Source of the DNA: Pseudonocardia sp. DSM 110487
GTDB lineage: Bacteria; Actinomycetota; Actinomycetes; Mycobacteriales; Pseudonocardiaceae
Direction: 5' to 3'
Length of the DNA: 64,000 nt
Assembly (NCBI RefSeq): GCF_019468565.1
Contig: NZ_CP080521.1
Coordinates: forward strand, 9,858,001-9,922,000
Each line of letters opens with the position of its first letter. Within the stretch, counting starts at the first letter, position 1. Below, in pieces: positions 8,851 to 18,500 of the stretch. The notes beneath the pieces were generated by a model. It saw only the letters and a program-made list of their open reading frames with translations, had not been told where the DNA came from and did no database searches. The position numbers were made by a program, and so were the translations under genes.

Positions 8851-8892
8851 GCGGCGGATGGGCACATGCCCCCCTCTGTGCCCATCCGCCGC
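8851..8892. terminator. 15-bp perfect hairpin, possible terminator or part of an RNA
   Basis: GCGGCGGATGGGCAC pairs perfectly with its complement 12 bases later (loop ATGCCCCCCTCT). There is no U tract, which is common for actinobacterial terminators. No gene ends just before it on either strand, so what it would terminate is unclear. Confidence 0.5.
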
Positions 8893-8997
8893 CTCTCACC
8901 ACGCCGCGCAGGAAATTCCTAATTCGCGACAACGTGCCGAACAGCTGCTCTCGGTAAAGCCGCAACGGCGACCCTCGACCGCTCCCCAGCGCGGCCG

Positions 8998-9039
8998 GCA
9001 CCGTCCTCGCAGAGGTGACTGGATCTGCGAGGACGGTGC
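8998..9039. terminator. second 15-bp perfect hairpin in the same gene-free stretch
   Basis: GCACCGTCCTCGCAG pairs perfectly with CTGCGAGGACGGTGC across a 12-base loop. It has the same stem and loop size as the hairpin about 105 bp to the left, but a different sequence. Together they could bracket or form a structured RNA. Confidence 0.5.
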
Positions 9040-9222
9040 GAGGCGCGTGGATCAGGTGGGGAGGCCGACCGGAGCAGCCGAGTGATGACACGACCCGGGC
9101 ATCCGCGGCATGTTGGGTGCCGAGCACGGCCCGTGCCAACCACGCCGTCGAGAAAGCCAAGGGGACGTGGAGAGCCTCGAAAACGATCGACTCGAGTCGA
9201 TCCCTTTGGTGACGATGCCGGG

Positions 9223-10680
9223 ATGAGTCTCGATCGCGAGATCCGCACCGTCGCGGGCACCATCCGTGGCACGCGGCACGGCGCCGTCACGGCGTTCCGC
9301 GGAATCCCCTACGCCCAGCCACCCGTCGACGGGCTGCGGTTCCGAGCTCCGGTTCCGGCTCCACCGTGGAACGAGGTGCGCGACGCGTCCGCATTCGGCC
9401 CGCCGGTCCCGCAACAGGCGTCTCCACCCGATGCATCCGACGACTGGCTGACGCTCAACGTCTGGTCCCCGGATATCGGTGCAACCGGCCTGCCCGTGAT
9501 GGTGTGGATCCACGGCGGCGCTTATCTGTTCGGCAGCTCGGCCAACCCGAGCCAGGACGGCGCGACGCTCGCCGCAGCGGGCGCCGTCGTCGTCACCCTG
9601 AACTACCGAATGGGCGTGGAGGGCTTCGCACACCTCGCAGGCGCGCCGGACAACCGAGGCATTCTCGACCAGATCCTCGCCCTGCACTGGGTGCGGGAGA
9701 ACGTCGCGGCATTCGGCGGCGATCCGGGGAATGTCACGGTATTCGGCCAGTCGGCGGGCGCCGGCTCGGTGGCGGCGCTGCTCGCCATGCCGGCGGCTGC
9801 AGGCCTCTTCCGCCGGGCGATCGCGCAGAGCCTGCCTGGCACCTTCTTCACCACGCGGCTCGCGGCGGCCGTCTCGGCAGCGATCGCCTCGAGCGTCGGC
9901 GTCGAGTCCACCGCGGCTGCTCTCGCCCGCATCCCGGTGTCCGAGTTGGTGCGGGTGACCCAGGCAGTCGTCCACTCCCTGCCGCGGCGGGCCAGGACCT
10001 GGGGACCGATGGCGACGGCGCGCACGCCGTTCTCCCCCGTGGTCGACGGCGACACCCTGCCGCGGGCGCCATGGACGGCACTCGCCGAGGGCGCCGGGCG
10101 TGGCGTCGACCTGCTCGTGGGGCACACGCGCGACGAGTCCCCTCGCGACGAAGAGATCACCGATGCACGGGCGACAGCCACGCTCGATGCCCTCATTCGG
10201 GGCGGCGACGCCGCCTACCGCGCCGCCTATCCGGACGCCGGCCCCACGCGGCTGCACGAGCTGGTCAGCTCGGACTGGCTGGTGCGGATGCCCAGCCTCC
10301 GGCTCGCCGACGCCCAGAACACGGGCGGCGGCAGGGCCTGGACGTACGAGCTCTGCTGGGGTCCCGGCCCGGACGGCGCCGCGCACGGCCTGGACGGCCG
10401 GCTCGTCTTCGGCACGATCGACGTCGCCGCGCTCCGCACGGCGTTCGGTGCCACCGTCGCCGACGAGGCCGCCCACCTGTCGGAGGTCATGCGGGCCGAC
10501 TGGCTCCGCTTCGCGGCGACGGGCGACCCGGGTTGGCCGCGCTACGAGCCGTCCACCCGCTCCGCCCGCGTCTACGACACCGTGCCGACCGTCCGGCCCT
10601 ACCCGGAGGAGGCATCGCGGCGGATCTGGGCGGAGCACCGATTCGGCACCCTGGACCTCCCGGGGGCGAATGCAATCTGA
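9223..10680 (+). CDS. type B carboxylesterase
   Basis: A 485-residue carboxylesterase/para-nitrobenzyl esterase. The N-terminus has the family pattern GTIRGTRHGAVTAFRGIPYA. The oxyanion segment is MVWIHGGAYLFGSS and the nucleophile lies in FGQSAGAGS (Ser about 177). The acid and histidine should lie in the GHTRDESPRDEE region and near the C-terminal HGLDGRLVFG segment. There is no signal peptide, so it is probably cytoplasmic and hydrolyses esters of unknown origin. ATG 9223 starts the family homology; an upstream extension has no domain content. Confidence 0.9.
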   Translation: MSLDREIRTVAGTIRGTRHGAVTAFRGIPYAQPPVDGLRFRAPVPAPPWNEVRDASAFGPPVPQQASPPDASDDWLTLNVWSPDIGATGLPVMVWIHGGAYLFGSSANPSQDGATLAAAGAVVVTLNYRMGVEGFAHLAGAPDNRGILDQILALHWVRENVAAFGGDPGNVTVFGQSAGAGSVAALLAMPAAAGLFRRAIAQSLPGTFFTTRLAAAVSAAIASSVGVESTAAALARIPVSELVRVTQAVVHSLPRRARTWGPMATARTPFSPVVDGDTLPRAPWTALAEGAGRGVDLLVGHTRDESPRDEEITDARATATLDALIRGGDAAYRAAYPDAGPTRLHELVSSDWLVRMPSLRLADAQNTGGGRAWTYELCWGPGPDGAAHGLDGRLVFGTIDVAALRTAFGATVADEAAHLSEVMRADWLRFAATGDPGWPRYEPSTRSARVYDTVPTVRPYPEEASRRIWAEHRFGTLDLPGANAI

Positions 10681-10887
10681 TCCCTGGCAAGAACGTGACG
10701 TTCGTTGTCAAGATTTCTGCCCATCTTCCACTCTCTCGGGTGATAGCTTCCCAGCGCCCAATGATCTTGGATTGCGCGGCCTTGGCGGCCCCCGGGATCA
10801 GACATTGACGCCGAGGCGGCCGGGCCGAATCGAGCGCTCGCCGGAATCGCGCATCCACCCGCATCGGAAGAGGAACAAGGGACGTAC
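10681..10887. other. intergenic region before the lectin gene
   Basis: 207 bp carrying the presumed promoter of the lectin gene. A TTGTCA box occurs near 10707 and the DNA before the gene is A-rich just upstream of the start (AGAGGAACAAGGG, a reasonable ribosome site). No clear -10 could be fixed. Confidence 0.3.
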
Positions 10888-11700
10888 ATGTCAACGACAA
10901 TGAGGCGCGTCGCAGTTCGGGCGGGCCTGGCCGCAATGGTGGCAACCGCCGTGCTCACGGGCTCGTTCCTGGCCGACGCGGGCGCCACGGCCGACCAGCC
11001 GATTCGCCCCGCGGCGGTGGATGCTCCCGTAGCGAGCGCGATGCTGAAGTCCGGGGAGAAGCTGAAGGCGGACCAGGAGCTCAAGTCCGCCAACGGCAAG
11101 TTCACGCTGCGCATGCTGCAGGACGGAAATCTGGTTCTCCTGAACGACGCGGGCGACGTGAAGTGGCACGCCGGAACGGCCCCCAACCGCGGCGCCGTGG
11201 CGACCATGCAGCGTGACGGGAACCTGACGATCGTGTCGGCGAAGAACAAGCCGCTCTGGCACACCGGCACCCAGGGCTCCGGAGCGAACCTGCATGTCCA
11301 GAACGACGGCAACCTGACCGTCCGCATGCCCGACGGCAAGGTCCTCTGGGCACTGAGCGACGAGACCGCGAGCAAGGCACAGCTCCGCCCCGGCGAGGCC
11401 CTGAAGGCGGGCGAGGAGCGCCGCTCGCTCGACGGCAAGATCACGCTCCGGATGCAGGAGGACGGGAACCTGGTCCTGCTGAACGACGCGGGCAAGGTGC
11501 TCTGGCACGCCGGAACGGCCCCGAACCCCGGCGCGAAGGCAACGATGCAGCGCGACGGCAACCTGACGGTCGTGTCAGCGAAGAACAAGCCGCTCTGGCA
11601 CACCGCCACCCAGGGTTCCGAGGTGACGGCCCACATCCAGAACGACGGCAACCTGACCGTCCGCACCCCTGACGGCAAGGTCCTCTGGGCAAGCCGGTAA
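10888..11700 (+). CDS. secreted protein with two tandem bulb-type (B-) lectin domains
   Basis: A 270-residue exported protein: signal peptide about 1-36 (RRVAVRAGLAAMVATAVLTG, then ADAGATA), followed by two near-identical domains of about 105 residues. Each has three beta-lectin repeats of the QxDGNLxV type: LQDGNLVLLN, MQRDGNLTIV, VQNDGNLTVR in the first and EDGNLVLLN, RDGNLTVV, QNDGNLTVR in the second. The canonical mannose-binding pattern is QxDxNxVxY; here the tyrosine is replaced, so sugar binding is not assured. The domains clearly arose by internal duplication. The gene ends in a strong terminator shared with a convergent secreted hydrolase. Confidence 0.9.
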   Translation: MSTTMRRVAVRAGLAAMVATAVLTGSFLADAGATADQPIRPAAVDAPVASAMLKSGEKLKADQELKSANGKFTLRMLQDGNLVLLNDAGDVKWHAGTAPNRGAVATMQRDGNLTIVSAKNKPLWHTGTQGSGANLHVQNDGNLTVRMPDGKVLWALSDETASKAQLRPGEALKAGEERRSLDGKITLRMQEDGNLVLLNDAGKVLWHAGTAPNPGAKATMQRDGNLTVVSAKNKPLWHTATQGSEVTAHIQNDGNLTVRTPDGKVLWASR

Positions 11701-11710
11701 CCACACGATC

Positions 11711-11744
11711 GAACGGCCCTCTCGCTCCGGCGAGAGGGCCGTTC
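11711..11744. terminator. bidirectional terminator between lectin and secreted hydrolase genes
   Basis: GAACGGCCCTCTCG pairs perfectly with CGAGAGGGCCGTTC around a six-base loop. It starts 11 bp after the lectin stop and ends 7 bp before the stop of the convergent gene, so it can serve both. Confidence 0.9.
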
Positions 11745-11750
11745 GTCGTC

Positions 11751-14222
11751 TCAGCTCCCTGGCCTCGGGTCCTGGCCGAGCTGGTTCGGCGGGAACCGCA
11801 GTGGGGGGACCTGCAGCGGAGGCTGCGGGGCGTTACCCACCTCGGCCGGTAGCGGTGCCCCCTGCAGCGGGTTGCCGAGCGGCTCCAGCGGGTCGGCCGG
11901 GCGATAGGTCTCAGGCTTCGCCAGGCCGCCGGAGTCGGTGCCGTCGAACGTCTCCGTGCGGTCGCAGCCTGCGAGGGTGACACGGAGCGGGCCATCCGTG
12001 GCGACGTTCAGCTCGGCGGCACAGTCGACCCCGGCGCGCTCGGGGTCGATCGTCACCCCGCCCACCCCTGCCGACCTGACGTCCAGCACGTTCGCCGTGT
12101 CGGCCGCGACCGGCGCGTCGAGGTGCCGGAACTCGCGCAGATAGGGGTTGATCGGCGAGAAGTGGCCGTCGGTGGTCCCGACCTCCCGATCCGGCCGCGG
12201 CGCCGGCGCATCCGCGAGGCCGCGCCCGCGGGAGACGACGTCGATCGCACCGAGCTCCGGCCCGCGGGTCTCGATGCCGGAGAGCCAGTAGGCCTTGTCG
12301 GCGACCAGCCAGGACTCCGGGTCGTCCATCAGCGGGTTGCGCACGAACGTGACGTGGTGCGGGTCGACGGCGCGCGGCTCGTCGCCCATCCAGTCGGTGG
12401 CCTTCTGCCACATGCCGTTCTTGCACATCACGAGGTGCTCGGCGGCGAGCCCGACCCAGCTGTAGAACTCGTAGTCGTACTCGCCTTCCGCGTAGGCGTC
12501 GGCGCGCTCCCTGGTGATGTTGTACGGGATGAAGTCGTCGTTGACGCCCGCCCACTCCATCACCGGTTGGTTGCGCCTGCTCGGCAGCATGGGCGAGAGC
12601 TTCGACCCCGGCTCGTGCTTGGTCAGGGTGTCGACGCCGATCATGTCGCCGACCTTGTCCGCCACCCCGTTCAGGCCGGGGAACGACGGCGCGACGTTCA
12701 GCCCGTCGCAGATGAACGCCTTGTTGAAGACGTCGGGGAAGGACAGCGACAGCTTGTTCGCCATGTAGGCACCGGACGAGAAGCCGCCCATCGAGGTGCG
12801 GTCCGCGTCGAGGTCGTAGTGCCTGCGGGCGTCGGCGATCGCCTCGAACACCGCGGCGCCGGACTCACCGTAGGCCCATTCGTCCTGGCCGCGGGCGTCG
12901 ACGTCGATCACCATCGTGGGGTTGCCGGGACGCTCGGCGAACTGCCGGTAGAGGTCCCGGTCGCCCGCGACGTCGTCGCCGGGCCGCAGCGCGTAGCCGT
13001 TGGTCCAGACGAGCGAGGCGTAGCCGTGCTCGGGTGCCGGCGCCTCGGGCACGTAGACCATGTAGCGCTGCAGCCGGCCGGGCAGGTCGGGCACGCAGTC
13101 GTCGCGGCACGGCCAGCCGAACGCGAGGCTCGGCCGGCCCTCGCTGCCCTCGCCGGTGCCGGTCTGGATGCCGCCCTGCTGGGTCCCGGTGCCGGGCGGC
13201 GGCCCGCCCGGGTCGCTCGGCAGCCGCCTGCCCTGCGCCTTCTCGAACCGCGACGCGAAGACCCGGGTGACGTAACCGCTGGTCGGCACGCCGGACTCGT
13301 CGTCGACGCCGTCGGCGAGCTTGGCGAAGTCCACGGCGGCGGAGAAGGGCGAGAGGTCGCCGTCCGCGATCGCGCGCTTCTGGTCGTTGTTCCGGTAGGG
13401 GGCCTCGAAGGGCTCGTGGAACCGGAAGGCGCTGTCGAAGAACGCCGACGGCGTGGGGTCACCCGCGATCGCGCCGCCGGGGTGCGTCTCGTCGGCGGAG
13501 AGCCGCGGAACCAGGTACGAGCCCTTCGCCCGGTCCCACAGGCCGGCGGCAGCGACCACCCGCTCGGTGCCGTTGGGAGCCCATGCGGCATGCGGCACCC
13601 GGACCTCCACCTGCCTGCGCGCGACGTCGACCGTCACCGCGGGCGGTGCGAGCTCCGACCCGGTCGCCGCGTCGACGACGTCACCCTCCATGCCGTGCAC
13701 GGTGACGAACCGGTGGGCGGGCATGACCGCGTTGGCGCCGTGCGGGGCCTCCCGCGGCGCAGTCGAGTCGCCGAGCGCGAGCGTCAGGCCGAGCAGCTCG
13801 GGATCCGTCATCGTGTTCATCGTGATCCGGAACGCGGTGGCGTCGGCCTCTGGCTTGATCCGCACCTCGACGATGTCCGCGGCGTTGCGCCGGTACGCCG
13901 GGTCCTCCGGGTACGTGTAGCCGCGCAACAGGGTGTCGTTCGGCCAGCGCCACTGCGTACCGCCGCCCTCGTCGTCGTAGACGCAGCCCTGGTGGACGTA
14001 CTCGCCGTCCCGGTAGGCGCTGGTCATGCAGATCCCGATCGGGTCGGCCCGCCAGATGCCGGTGTTCTGGAGCTGGGGCGCGTCGAACGCCGGCGCGCGG
14101 AGCAGGTCCGGCCCCGCGGTATCGGCCTCGCGCCCGCCTGCGGCCAGCGCCGGGGCTGCCGCCAACGCTCCGACGACCAGCGTGCCGGCCACGAGGACCG
14201 CGATCCCGGTTCGCTTGATCAC
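11751..14222 (-). CDS. large secreted alpha/beta hydrolase (esterase/peptidase-like)
   Basis: An 823-residue exported protein. A Sec signal peptide is obvious (VIKRTGIAVLVAGTLVVGAL, cleaved after APALAA). Residues about 60-260 form a beta-rich module with YTYP and WAPNGT segments, resembling the C-terminal binding module of glucodextranases. Residues about 420-650 carry an alpha/beta-hydrolase core with the nucleophile elbow GGFSSG (Ser about 483), preceded by DLDADRTSM, as in PHB-depolymerase-like or prolyl-oligopeptidase-like enzymes. The GTG at 14222 is chosen for GAGGTGAG placed six bases upstream. The substrate is unknown, probably an extracellular ester or polymer. Confidence 0.8.
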   Translation of the reverse strand: MIKRTGIAVLVAGTLVVGALAAAPALAAGGREADTAGPDLLRAPAFDAPQLQNTGIWRADPIGICMTSAYRDGEYVHQGCVYDDEGGGTQWRWPNDTLLRGYTYPEDPAYRRNAADIVEVRIKPEADATAFRITMNTMTDPELLGLTLALGDSTAPREAPHGANAVMPAHRFVTVHGMEGDVVDAATGSELAPPAVTVDVARRQVEVRVPHAAWAPNGTERVVAAAGLWDRAKGSYLVPRLSADETHPGGAIAGDPTPSAFFDSAFRFHEPFEAPYRNNDQKRAIADGDLSPFSAAVDFAKLADGVDDESGVPTSGYVTRVFASRFEKAQGRRLPSDPGGPPPGTGTQQGGIQTGTGEGSEGRPSLAFGWPCRDDCVPDLPGRLQRYMVYVPEAPAPEHGYASLVWTNGYALRPGDDVAGDRDLYRQFAERPGNPTMVIDVDARGQDEWAYGESGAAVFEAIADARRHYDLDADRTSMGGFSSGAYMANKLSLSFPDVFNKAFICDGLNVAPSFPGLNGVADKVGDMIGVDTLTKHEPGSKLSPMLPSRRNQPVMEWAGVNDDFIPYNITRERADAYAEGEYDYEFYSWVGLAAEHLVMCKNGMWQKATDWMGDEPRAVDPHHVTFVRNPLMDDPESWLVADKAYWLSGIETRGPELGAIDVVSRGRGLADAPAPRPDREVGTTDGHFSPINPYLREFRHLDAPVAADTANVLDVRSAGVGGVTIDPERAGVDCAAELNVATDGPLRVTLAGCDRTETFDGTDSGGLAKPETYRPADPLEPLGNPLQGAPLPAEVGNAPQPPLQVPPLRFPPNQLGQDPRPGS

Positions 14223-14490
14223 GTGGGGCTCACCTCGCACCTCCGCCGCCCCGGATCCGCCGCCCTCGCGTCGGTGCGTGGGGACTCCGGCGTCGGGGCC
14301 GGTACCCCAGCAACGACCGATCGCGAGATGGGTAACGAAATCAAGCCGCCCGTCGCCGAAGTAGAACAAGACAACCCTTGTGGGTGGACCACTTCGGCGG
14401 CCGGAGAGACACGGGCGACATCCAGCCATCGAGCTCGCCGCTACGACCATCCCGCCGATCCCCACCGGCCCGTCTCCACCCGGGGGTCGG

Positions 14491-15396
14491 CTACCCCGTC
14501 GCAGGAGCGTCGAGGAAGGCCGGGACGATCGAGTGCAGCTCGGGCCGGTGCGTCACCCCGATGTGGGTCGTGCCGGGCAGCACGGTCAGCTGGGACTTCG
14601 GGAGGCCGACGATGTCGCCGTTCACCGCCCCGCCGAGCAACCGGAAGAACTCCGTGATGTGGTCGAGTCGCACCACGTCGGAGTCACCGACCACGAGGAG
14701 AACCGGCGCAGCCAGCGACTCGACGGTGCTCGCCGGGTGCTTCGGGTAGTTCAGCTGTAGGTCCTTGTTCTTCTCCACCAGCACCCCGAAGTCGTCCGGC
14801 CGGGGCGCCGCAGCCATGTAGTACTCGTGGAAGGGGGTGCCGTGCAGCATCTCCGGCTGAAGACCGGCCAACCCCTCGATGAGCCCGGGGTGCATCCCCG
14901 CAGGGTCGTACATCGGCGAGACGAGCACGAGCTTGTGCACCAGGTCCGGTTCCTTCAGACCCATGTCGAGCGCGACGGCCGCTCCGGTGCTGAAGCCGAG
15001 GACGTCGGCCTGCTGCACGCCGAGCTGCCGCAGCAGCGCCGTGGTGTCGGCCGCCATCTGCTCCACCCGCAACGGCCGGTCGACGTCGGCGGTGTGCCCG
15101 TGCGCCTGCTGCTCGACGGCGATCACCCGCCGGTCCTTGGCCAGCACCGGGATGAGCTCGCCGAAGTCGGGCTCGATACCCGACAGCGAGCCGTGCAGAA
15201 GCACGAGTGGCCGGCCGGTCTCCGGGCCATGAGTCTCGTAGTACATCTCGAGGCCGCCGATCGAGGCGTACCGGCCGGCGGGCGGGGCGCCGGCGATCGG
15301 CGACGGCTCCGGACTGTTGTCGGCGTCCGCTCCACAGCCTGCGACGGCGGCAAGTATGATCATGCCGCCGAGCGCGGCTCCCATTGCCCTGGTCAT
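14491..15396 (-). CDS. lipoprotein alpha/beta hydrolase
   Basis: A 301-residue hydrolase with a lipoprotein signal (GGMIILAAVAGC, lipobox AVAGC), so it is probably anchored outside the membrane. The alpha/beta fold is clear: LVLLHGSLSG oxyanion strand, VIAVEQQAHGHTADVDRP, nucleophile elbow GFSTGAAVA, acid near VVGDSD, and histidine in LPGTTHIG. It is most like small-molecule esterase or haloperoxidase-type hydrolases. It is the second exported hydrolase in a row, separated by about 270 bp from the large one. Confidence 0.85.
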   Translation of the reverse strand: MTRAMGAALGGMIILAAVAGCGADADNSPEPSPIAGAPPAGRYASIGGLEMYYETHGPETGRPLVLLHGSLSGIEPDFGELIPVLAKDRRVIAVEQQAHGHTADVDRPLRVEQMAADTTALLRQLGVQQADVLGFSTGAAVALDMGLKEPDLVHKLVLVSPMYDPAGMHPGLIEGLAGLQPEMLHGTPFHEYYMAAAPRPDDFGVLVEKNKDLQLNYPKHPASTVESLAAPVLLVVGDSDVVRLDHITEFFRLLGGAVNGDIVGLPKSQLTVLPGTTHIGVTHRPELHSIVPAFLDAPATG

Positions 15397-15509
15397 GCAG
15401 GGGCCCCTGGCTCAGTCACGGCCCCAGCCTGACAGCCGCACTTGCGGTTTCCTTGCGGTCGTCGGCCGGCTAGCCCGGAAGCGGGCGAACCGGATCTAAT
15501 GTGTGGCGC

Positions 15510-18500
15510 GTGCGTTTCGGGGTGCTCGGGCCGGTGGCTGTGTGGACGGACGCGGGATTTCCCGTCGTCGTCCCCGGCCGCAAGGTGCGTGCGCTGCTCG
15601 CCGACCTGTTGGTGCACGCAGGCCGTCCCGTCACGGCCGATCGGCTGATCGACGACATCTGGGGCGAGCGGCCTCCGCCCAGCGCGCAGGCAACGCTGTT
15701 GGCGAAGATCTCGCAGCTGCGCCGGGCGCTGGAGGACGCTGAACCGGGTGGGCGCGAGCTCGTGGTGTCAGGGCCGGCCGGCTACGCGCTGCGCGCCGAC
15801 CCGGACGCAGTTGACGCACGCCGATTCTCCGTGCTCACGGCGCAGGCACGGGGAGCCGCGCCGCGGGCGGCCGTCACGCTGCTCACCGAGGCGCTGGAGC
15901 TGTGGCGCGGGCCCGCCCTCGCCGACTTCGCCGATGCCCCGTTCGCCGCCGGTTTCGTCGCCCACCTCGCCGACCAGCGCGTCGTGGCTCAGGAAGACCT
16001 GGCCGAGCTGCGCCTCGAACTCGGCCAGCACGCCGAACTCGCCGGTGAGCTCGCCGCGCTGGTCGCCGAGCACCCGTTGCGGGAACGGCTGCGCAGTTGC
16101 GCGCTGCACGCCCTGTACCGAGCAGGCCGCCAGGCCGAGGCACTGGCGAGCTACCAGGACCTGCGGACCCGGCTCGCCGACGAGTTGGGCATCGACCCGA
16201 GCCCGGAACTGGCCGCACTGCACCAAGCGATCCTCACCCGGGACCCTGCACTCGACCCGTCCCCGCCCGCAGCGGGCGGAGGCGAGGGCAACCTGCCGGC
16301 CGCGCGCACGGAGCTCGTCGGCAGGGACAACGCCGTGATCGACGTGCGCAAACTGATCGCCGGCGACCGACTGGTCACCCTGACCGGGCCGGGAGGCGTC
16401 GGCAAGACCAGGCTGGCGCTGGCCGCGGCCGAGACCGCCGCCGACGACTTCGAGGACGGGGCGTGGCTGGTCGAGCTGGCCGCAGCCGGGCGTCCCGACG
16501 ATCCGGACGTGCTCGGATCGCTGGCCGAGGCCGCCCTCTCAGCGCTGAACGTCCGGGTCACAACGCATCCGGGGCAGCGGGCGTCTCCCCCCGAACGGCT
16601 GGCCGACGTGCTGCGGCCGCGGAAGCTGCTGCTCGTGCTGGACAACTGCGAACAGGTCATCGAGCACGTGGCCGACCTCGTCGACCTACTGCTGCGAACC
16701 GCACCGGACCTGCGCATCCTGACCACCAGCCGCGAGCCGCTAGCCCTGGCCGGCGAGGTGGTGTGGAGCGTCCCGCCGCTGGACGTGCCCGAGTCCGGCG
16801 CCGACGACCCGGCGCTCGTCGCGGACAGCAGCGCGGCCCGGCTGTTCGTCGCGCGGGCCGCGGCCGCGGCCACGAGCTTCCGGCTCGATGCGGACACCGC
16901 GGCACCGGTCGCGATGCTGTGCCGGCGGTTGGACGGGATCCCGCTGGCGCTCGAGCTGGCGGCCACCCGCGTGCGCGCACTCGGGCTGGATGGCGTGGTG
17001 GCCCGCCTGGACGACCGGTTCCGGCTGCTCGGCACCGGCCATCGCGGCGTCCCGCCGCGCCAGCAAACCCTGCGGGCCGTGATCGACTGGAGCTGGGAAC
17101 TGCTGACAGCACCCGAGCAGATCCTGCTGCGCCGCCTCGCCGTGCACGCCGGCGGAGCCACCGCGGACGCCGTCGCAGCAGTCAGTACCGATGACGATCT
17201 GCCGGCGTGTGACGTGCCGGACCTGCTCGCCCGCCTCGTGGACCGCTCCCTCGTCGAGGTGACCAGCGGTGTGGGGCGGCGCTTCCGGCTGCTGGAGTCG
17301 GTGGCCGAGTACAGCCTGGGCAAGCTGCACGACGCCGGCGAGTACGACGTCCTGCGCCGGCGCCACGCCGACCACTACCTGGCCCTCGCCGAAGAAGCAG
17401 CGGCCGGCCTGCACGGCCCGGAGCAGCCGCGCCGGCTCGCCGTACTCGACGCCGAGACGGCCAACCTTCGCGCGGCGATCGCGGCAGGTGGCCCGGAACA
17501 CGCACTCCGCCTGGTCACGGCGCTGTGTTGGTACTGGGTGTTGCGGGGGCGCCTGAACGAGGCGCGGCGGGCACTCGATGGGGCCCTCGCGGTGGACGGC
17601 CCGGCACCCGAGGGACTACGCGCCGCCGCAGTGGCATGGCGCGCCGGTATCGCACTCATGCTGGGTGCGCCCGATTCGTCCACCGCATACGCGGCGGGCG
17701 TCACGACCTTGGACGCGATCACTGACCCCGTCGTGCGGGGCCGTGCCACGTGGTTCCTCGCCGACACCGGTACATCAGGCGATCTTCCCGGCGCCACCGA
17801 GCTGTTCGACAGGGCACTGGCCACCAGCCGCTCCTGCGGCGATCGCTGGACGGAAGGCGCCGCGCGCCTGGGTCGCGCCAGGCTCGCCCACGTGCGCAGC
17901 GACCATCCCACGCTGCGGCGCGAGGCCGGTATGGCCGCCGACCTGTTCCGCGCGACCGGCGATCGATGGGGACAGCTGCAGGCCACGTGCTGGCTCGGCG
18001 CCCTGGCCGAGCAGGGCGCCGACCACGAACGGGCCACCGCGCTGCACGAGGAAGGGCTGCGCTGGTGCGAGGAGCTCGGCCTCTGGCCGGAGGTCTCGTC
18101 GCGGCTGGCATGGCTCGGCTGGATCGCGACCCAAGCCGGGGACCAGGAACGAGCCAGAGCGCACGGCGAACGGGCGCTCACGCTCGCCACCGAGCAGGGC
18201 TTCCACGACGGACAGATGTTCGCCCGCATCGTGCTCGGCTACGCGAGTCGCCGACAGGGACGGCTCGACACGGCTCAGCACCACCTCGACACGGCGCTCG
18301 ACAACACCCCGCGGTGCGACGACATCGCGGTCCACCTGCCGATGGTGCTCACCGAACTCGGCTACCTCGCCGAGCTGCGCGGCGACCCGCACACCGCTGC
18401 GCGCATGCACAGCGACGCCTACCACCTCGCCCACAAGATCGGGGTTCCCCGGGACACCTCGCAAGCCCTCGAAGGACTCGCCAACGCGCTCGCCGCCGCC

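Larger units (their letters stand above)
8614..9222. other. gene-free stretch with AT-rich segment and two strong hairpins
   Basis: No convincing coding frame was found here. The left part (about 8690-8810) is markedly A+T-richer than its surroundings and could hold promoters. Two perfect 15-bp hairpins follow (listed separately). The right part leads into the carboxylesterase start without a strong ribosome site. A small RNA gene is possible. Confidence 0.5.

Noticed and set aside
8753..9160. 135-codon minus-strand open frame in the gene-free stretch before the carboxylesterase
   Set aside because: It runs through both hairpins, lacks a ribosome site and has no recognisable segment.
12123..14657. 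844-codon open frame opposite the secreted hydrolase
   Set aside because: Antisense shadow of a gene with signal peptide and hydrolase motifs; the product is a Val/Arg/Asp-rich string without domains.
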